Origin: Gracilibacillus alcaliphilus
Lineage (GTDB): Bacteria; Bacillota; Bacilli; Bacillales; Amphibacillaceae
Assembly: GCF_016909015.1 (NCBI RefSeq)
Contig: NZ_JAFBFA010000036.1
Coordinates: 1-55,677 of the forward strand
DNA length: 55,677 nucleotides
Reading direction: 5' to 3'
Numbering within the stretch: the first letter of the stretch is position 1; every line of letters begins with the position of its first letter. The notes under the pieces are model-generated. The model searched no databases, had not been told where the DNA came from, and worked only from the letters and a program-made list of their open reading frames with translations. This document shows, one piece after another, positions 52,203 to 55,677 of the stretch. Position numbers and translations under genes: made by a program.

Positions 52203-52553
52203 CTATCCAGGCTCTATTAATTCGTGAGTACATCGGGTTGGACAAACAAAGGTGGTTTGTGGAATGTGGTCATGTATTGCTGGGTTCATCTGATGTAAGA
52301 AGGAGATAAAAATAATATCATTATTTTCAACTGGATTAGAGGATATAAGAGGCGGAAAATTACGTTCTAAAAACTGCATCTCTTCGATATAATTGGATAG
52401 ATAGGGGTCAAAATAGCAAACGATACCTCGCGATTTTAAGACAAGACTAGACTGCCCTAAATGCCAAACAGCTACTGCAGCGTCAGCTATCAAGGTACCA
52501 TTCATCTGTGCCAATAATGCTTCTTCCGACAGATCTACATGGCTTTTTCTCAT
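52203..52553 (-). pseudogene. Truncated MBL-fold lactonase (UlaG-like), N-terminal remnant
   Basis: The 116-codon frame begins like UlaG-type metallo-beta-lactamase-fold proteins: AVAVWHLGQSSLVLKSRGIVCYFDPYLSN, then a region where the zinc motif T-H-x-H-x-D-H should be. Here it reads SFLHQMN, so three of the ligands are lost. TFVCPT..THEL fits the next strand, then the frame stops. A full-length protein would have about 250 or more further residues. It is the first gene after the IclR-type promoter and has a good GAGGTGG ribosome site, so it is transcribed. An intact version would be expected to open a sugar lactone between the oxidoreductase and dehydratase steps. Confidence 0.75.
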
Positions 52554-52575
52554 GCTTCTTCCACCTCTTTTTTTG

Positions 52576-52636
52576 TTCAGTATACGGAATTAGATTTTGT
52601 ATACTGAATTATAAGTGAATATATTTTCTTTGTCAA
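52576..52636 (-). promoter_or_regulatory. Promoter and IclR-type operator of the sugar-acid operon
   Basis: The minus strand has a consensus TTGACA (52631-52636), a 17-base spacer and TATAAT (52608-52613). TTCAGTATAC (52576-52585) and GTATACTGAA (52599-52608) form a perfect 10-bp inverted repeat with a 13-base spacer. It begins at the -10 box and covers the transcription start, an ideal repressor position. Confidence 0.85.
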
Positions 52637-52719
52637 CAGTCATATTAATTTTTATCGTGAATGCTTTAAATGACATAAGATGTTTGTATGTCTGTCTTGT
52701 GTAAAGATAGAATTCATCT

Positions 52720-52734
52720 TTGACAACGCTTTCT
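52720..52734. promoter_or_regulatory. cre-like site upstream of the IclR operon
   Basis: TTGACAACGCTTTCT fits the cre consensus with one mismatch. It lies about 85 bases upstream of the operon -35 box and overlaps a possible rightward promoter. Confidence 0.45.
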
Positions 52735-52850
52735 TAATGTGTTTTAATATTAGATAATTTAACACTTGGATGGAGAAGCAGAGATCCACATAAGCTCCCC
52801 CCTGTACATAATGAGACAGGGGTGTGTTTGAGGGGTCTTTTTGTCTTGTA
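52720..52850 (+). ncRNA. Candidate small rightward transcript
   Basis: TTGACA at 52720-52725 with an AT-rich -10 region near 52744-52750 could drive a transcript of about 90 bases. It would end at CCCCTGT / ACAGGGG (52799-52805 with 52816-52822), followed by a T-rich tract. No plausible reading frame is inside. The -10 box is poor, so this is tentative. Confidence 0.3.
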
Positions 52851-52894
52851 TTAATTTCGCCCCTGACACATATATCTCTTTACCAAGAGCCAAA

Positions 52895-53090
52895 TAAAGT
52901 GAAACTTCGTTCAGTGGGGTTTCGACACATAGGATATGCTAATGCAGACGTCGGGGTTTGGTACGTTTTTTCTCCCACTGAACGTTAGTTGAACCAATCG
53001 GGCTGCTGGATCTCCTACTTAGAAATAATGTGCTCCCTTATTTCTTGAAGCAGGAGTCTTACAGCCAGTTACACTGCGATAAATAGGAGG
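52895..53090. repeat. Dispersed repeat upstream of the PhoU-like gene
   Basis: Paired TTCAGTGGGG and CCCACTGAACG (about 52914-52985) can form a long imperfect hairpin. The 3' part, GGAGTCTTACAG followed by CACTGCGATAAA, recurs on the minus strand near 38350-38385 inside the 128-codon frame. It is non-coding and close to the start of the PhoU-like gene. Confidence 0.5.
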
Positions 53091-53098
53091 TTGACTGC

Positions 53099-53755
53099 AT
53101 GCTTGTCCGGAGGAATTACCATGATCAAAGACGTAAACAAATCAAAGAAGAAGTGTTAGAAATTTTAGCTAACATCAATCAGATGATGCAAATGTTTGAT
53201 AATTTCCTGCTTCATCCCACCGCAGAAAACAAAAATATTATTCTTGAAAACGAAGATTTTATTGATAAACACGAGAAAAAAACAGAAAAGTATATTATTG
53301 AAATTATTTCTTTAGAACAGTTGGATACAACAGAAATCAAATGGCTGTTTTCTATGGGGCGCATCATTCGTGAATTAGAACGGGCGGGTGATCAATTGGC
53401 AAATATTGTCACCATTAGTGACATGATTGATACGGTCGAGTTTCGCCCATTAGTTCGTGAGTTTTTTCACTATGAACAGGAGATGATCAACTGGCTGATT
53501 ATCGGGATTAATGATGATAAAGAAGATAAACTGGAAGCCGTCATACATCATGATGAACATGTCAATGAATTGAACAAGGAAACCTATCAACACATGGCTA
53601 AATTAATTAAGAAGAAAGCTAATTTTACTGAAAACCAGCTTAAAATGGTAATAATCAGCCGTTTTTTAGAACGAATGGGAGATCATTTGGTGAACGCAGC
53701 CAGGGCGTATAAAGAGACGGTTTTCTTTTACAATGGGGCTGGTACAAAAAAATAG
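53099..53755 (+). CDS. PhoU-like protein
   Basis: The 218-residue all-helical cytosolic protein has two PhoU-type halves. Each contains a metal-site-like motif: RELERAGDQLANI (about 92-104) and FLERMGDHLVNAA (about 188-200). PhoU-like partners modulate phosphate transporters. It lies 18 bases before a Na/phosphate cotransporter gene and is certainly co-transcribed with it. The start is ATG at 53099 with ATAGGAGGTTGA upstream. The transporter also has its own C-terminal PhoU-like domain, so this operon carries two. Confidence 0.9.
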   Translation: MLVRRNYHDQRRKQIKEEVLEILANINQMMQMFDNFLLHPTAENKNIILENEDFIDKHEKKTEKYIIEIISLEQLDTTEIKWLFSMGRIIRELERAGDQLANIVTISDMIDTVEFRPLVREFFHYEQEMINWLIIGINDDKEDKLEAVIHHDEHVNELNKETYQHMAKLIKKKANFTENQLKMVIISRFLERMGDHLVNAARAYKETVFFYNGAGTKK

Positions 53756-53773
53756 TTAGGAAGAGGAATAGAT

Positions 53774-55375
53774 ATGTTAGTTAGTTTGTTAGGTTTTTTT
53801 GGCGGATTAGGAATTTTTCTATACGGCACCCACCTGCTGAGTAATGGCCTGCAAAAGGTTGGAGCTGCTAAGATGCGTAAATCTTTAGCTGTTATTACCA
53901 ATACACGCTGGAAAGGCCTCTTGAGCGGCATCGCTGCCACCTTTTTCTTACAAAGCAGTACGGTTACCAATATTCTTGTCGTTAGTCTTGTCAGCGGTTC
54001 ATTGATCACACTGGCACAAGCCTTTGGGATCGTGCTGGGGTCAGCTATTGGCACTACCCTCACGGTACAAATTCTAACATTCGATGTGGCACAGTATTCG
54101 ACAGTTTTCATTTTTTTGGGTGCTGTTTTTCTGATATTTATTCATCGACAGCTCTGGAAGATGATAGGCCACATCATGCTGAGTATCGGCTTTATCTTTT
54201 TTGGAATTGGACTGATCACTTCTTCGTTAGAACCATTAAGTGACCATGAAGTGGTATTGCATTTCCTAGCTGAGCTTTCTGAGAATCCGTTATTATTTAT
54301 GTTAGTCAGCACGGGACTGACTGCCTTGCTGCATAGCAGTGCGGCAATGATTATGATTGGCATTGCCTTTGTCACATCAGATATTCTCACCTTGCAGGCT
54401 GTACTGCCATTAGTACTTGGGGCTAACTTAGGTGCAACACTGCCGGTCGTTCTTTCTGGCCTGTCTTCAAAGTTAGAGGGTAAGAAACTAGCACTCTTTT
54501 ATTTTTTCTTTAAAGGTATCGGTGTAGTACTAGTGATGTCGCTTTTACTAATCTACAGCAAATGGGTTAGTCTGTTACCTGGAAGCCCAGAGCGGCAGAT
54601 TGCCCATTTCCACACCTTATTCAACATAGGTATTGCTCTATTATTTTTCCCTTTTCTGCCATGGATTGCGCAATTATTCAAAAAAGTGTTCCCAGCACCC
54701 AAAACAACAGAGGCCGCCTTTCAAGTACAGCTGGATGACAATTTGTTAAATATCCCGGAAGAAGCCTTACTCAATGGCAGGCAGGAGATTCTTCGCTTGG
54801 CTGATTTTGTGCGCTGGAAAATGATTAAACAATTAGCCGCTTATATCAAAGGTACCATCACTAAGCGTGAACTTCAGCAGGCAGAACAGATGATTGACAG
54901 CTCCTATATTCAGATTCAGCAGTATTTGTTAAAACTCGGCCAGCGCGATCTCACTAATAAACAATCTAATGAAGAAGTGAAACTGCTGAACATTCTGAAT
55001 GATCTCGAGCATATTGGCGACATTGTGATGCGTTTTATCGGCAAAACCGAGAAAGTAAGTGAAAAAAATATCTCTCTGGACGCAGAGGAACAGAAACAGC
55101 TGGATGAATTATTAGTGTTTATTGAACAATCTTATACAGATTCTTTGACGGCGTTTAAAGAGGAGAGCCGTCAGCTGGCGCGCAGTAATATTCAAAACCA
55201 AGCAGCTATCAGCCAATTGGAGAAGGATATTAAATTCGATCATTTTAATAACTTGATTAATAAAAGAGAGCACAATCCAGATATCAGTGCCGTTTATCTC
55301 GATATGATCAATCAACTGATGCAAATTTATCACCATAACCAGAATATCTCCCGGACGGTGTTAGGTTTGATTTAG
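53774..55375 (+). CDS. Na/phosphate cotransporter, NptA/PNaS family
   Basis: The 533-residue membrane protein has two inverted Na_Pi_cotrans repeats. The first (about 1-130) has LGIFLYGTHLLSNGLQ and the hallmark QSS in FFLQSSTVTN. The second (about 170-300) carries LLHSSAAMIMIG, with His where Gln is usual. About eight to nine helices are followed by a cytosolic PhoU-like domain (about 335-533) with LNDLEHIGDIVMRF. It probably imports phosphate with sodium, consistent with a salt-adapted Bacillus relative. GGAAGAGG precedes the ATG. Confidence 0.92.
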   Translation: MLVSLLGFFGGLGIFLYGTHLLSNGLQKVGAAKMRKSLAVITNTRWKGLLSGIAATFFLQSSTVTNILVVSLVSGSLITLAQAFGIVLGSAIGTTLTVQILTFDVAQYSTVFIFLGAVFLIFIHRQLWKMIGHIMLSIGFIFFGIGLITSSLEPLSDHEVVLHFLAELSENPLLFMLVSTGLTALLHSSAAMIMIGIAFVTSDILTLQAVLPLVLGANLGATLPVVLSGLSSKLEGKKLALFYFFFKGIGVVLVMSLLLIYSKWVSLLPGSPERQIAHFHTLFNIGIALLFFPFLPWIAQLFKKVFPAPKTTEAAFQVQLDDNLLNIPEEALLNGRQEILRLADFVRWKMIKQLAAYIKGTITKRELQQAEQMIDSSYIQIQQYLLKLGQRDLTNKQSNEEVKLLNILNDLEHIGDIVMRFIGKTEKVSEKNISLDAEEQKQLDELLVFIEQSYTDSLTAFKEESRQLARSNIQNQAAISQLEKDIKFDHFNNLINKREHNPDISAVYLDMINQLMQIYHHNQNISRTVLGLI

Positions 55376-55677
55376 AAGAGGCACATGCTATGCTGGCTTC
55401 CTTTTTTCGGAGGACAAAAAAGTCTTTAAATTCAAGTTTAAATATTTAGCACTTTTTCTATTTCGTTCAGATGTTGATAAGCTTAAAGACATTAATGATA
55501 AACCTATTAGATAGAGGATTCATATCTATGCTTGATGACGGACATTTGCCAGGGATGTTGCGATTTTCTGTCCGTCACTTCCCTGTGCGTGCATCTGTCA
55601 AGTAGACAATCCTATTTGTCCGTCAATTTTTCTTTCTTGCCATGAGGATACCTATGCCGTTTATCCGCCATCCTTGT
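55376..55677. repeat. Gene-free end with GACGGACA hairpin repeats
   Basis: After an AT-rich stretch, TGACGGACA (55538-55546) pairs with TGTCCGTCA (55571-55579). A further TGTCCGTCA lies at 55617-55625. These are the same hairpin words as the array at 1-230. No gene is visible, and no strong terminator for the transporter gene was found. Confidence 0.65.

Noticed and set aside
53728..54111. Leftward 127-codon frame inside the cotransporter gene
   Set aside because: It is antisense to a well-conserved transporter with clear motifs, so it is a shadow frame.

Overview
The window looks like a chromosomal segment of a low-GC, Gram-positive, probably halophilic or soil/plant-associated member of the Bacillaceae (Gracilibacillus/Amphibacillus/Oceanobacillus-like). 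This rests on AGGAGG-type ribosome sites with frequent TTG and GTG starts, sugar ABC operons without their own ATPase, YesL/YesM/YesN-type regulation, CcpA-like cre sites, a GlpP antiterminator, an acidic LPxTA surface protein and degenerate intergenic repeats of a Bacillaceae type. The genus is an inference. No rRNA, tRNA, CRISPR array, phage or intact insertion sequence was seen.

Layout. (1) 1-4292: tandem GACGGACA hairpin repeats, a SMI1/KNR4-Sel1 fusion protein and a PAS-GGDEF-EAL c-di-GMP enzyme. (2) 4293-18022: a glucuronide module with a GH2 beta-glucuronidase, a large secreted beta-helix protein with two DNRLRE/CBM96-like domains, a YesM-type kinase, a YesN-type response regulator, a YesL-like membrane protein and a sugar ABC importer (binding protein plus two permeases). 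A shared operator-like motif (GTAAAAATAGTNCACA) precedes at least five of these transcription units. (3) 18793-30230: a second module with two tandem near-duplicate binding proteins, two permeases, three AraC regulators (two of them close paralogues), a TIM-barrel isomerase/epimerase and two Gfo/Idh/MocA oxidoreductases. It has no glycosidase, so oxidative (3-keto) glycoside cleavage is a reasonable hypothesis. (4) 30689-33489: a processed acidic surface protein, a Nudix hydrolase and a HAD-IIA phosphatase. (5) 33893-40989: a glycerophosphodiester module with a LplA/LplB/YtcP-type ABC importer, two glycerophosphodiester phosphodiesterases and the antiterminator GlpP. Two homologous promoter-terminator leaders flank glpP and point toward the two phosphodiesterase-containing units; they look like GlpP targets. 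(6) 41653-52553: one long IclR-associated operon. Its promoter carries a perfect inverted-repeat operator. It encodes a truncated metallo-beta-lactamase-fold lactonase remnant, IclR, a class III aminotransferase, an enolase-superfamily dehydratase, a Gfo/Idh protein, an M20 amidohydrolase, an SDR, a fumarylacetoacetase-family hydrolase and a UgpB-type ABC importer. The enzyme set resembles a non-phosphorylative sugar-acid route (dehydratase, dehydrogenase, diketo-acid hydrolase) with unexplained deacylase and aminotransferase steps. It is the best candidate for an undescribed catabolic pathway. (7) 53099-55375: a PhoU-like protein and a NptA-type Na/phosphate cotransporter.

All four importers lack a nucleotide-binding subunit and presumably share an MsmX-like ATPase encoded elsewhere. 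Degenerate dispersed repeats occupy many intergenic regions. They sit inside the 5' leaders of both presumed GlpP-controlled units and beside two truncated reading frames.
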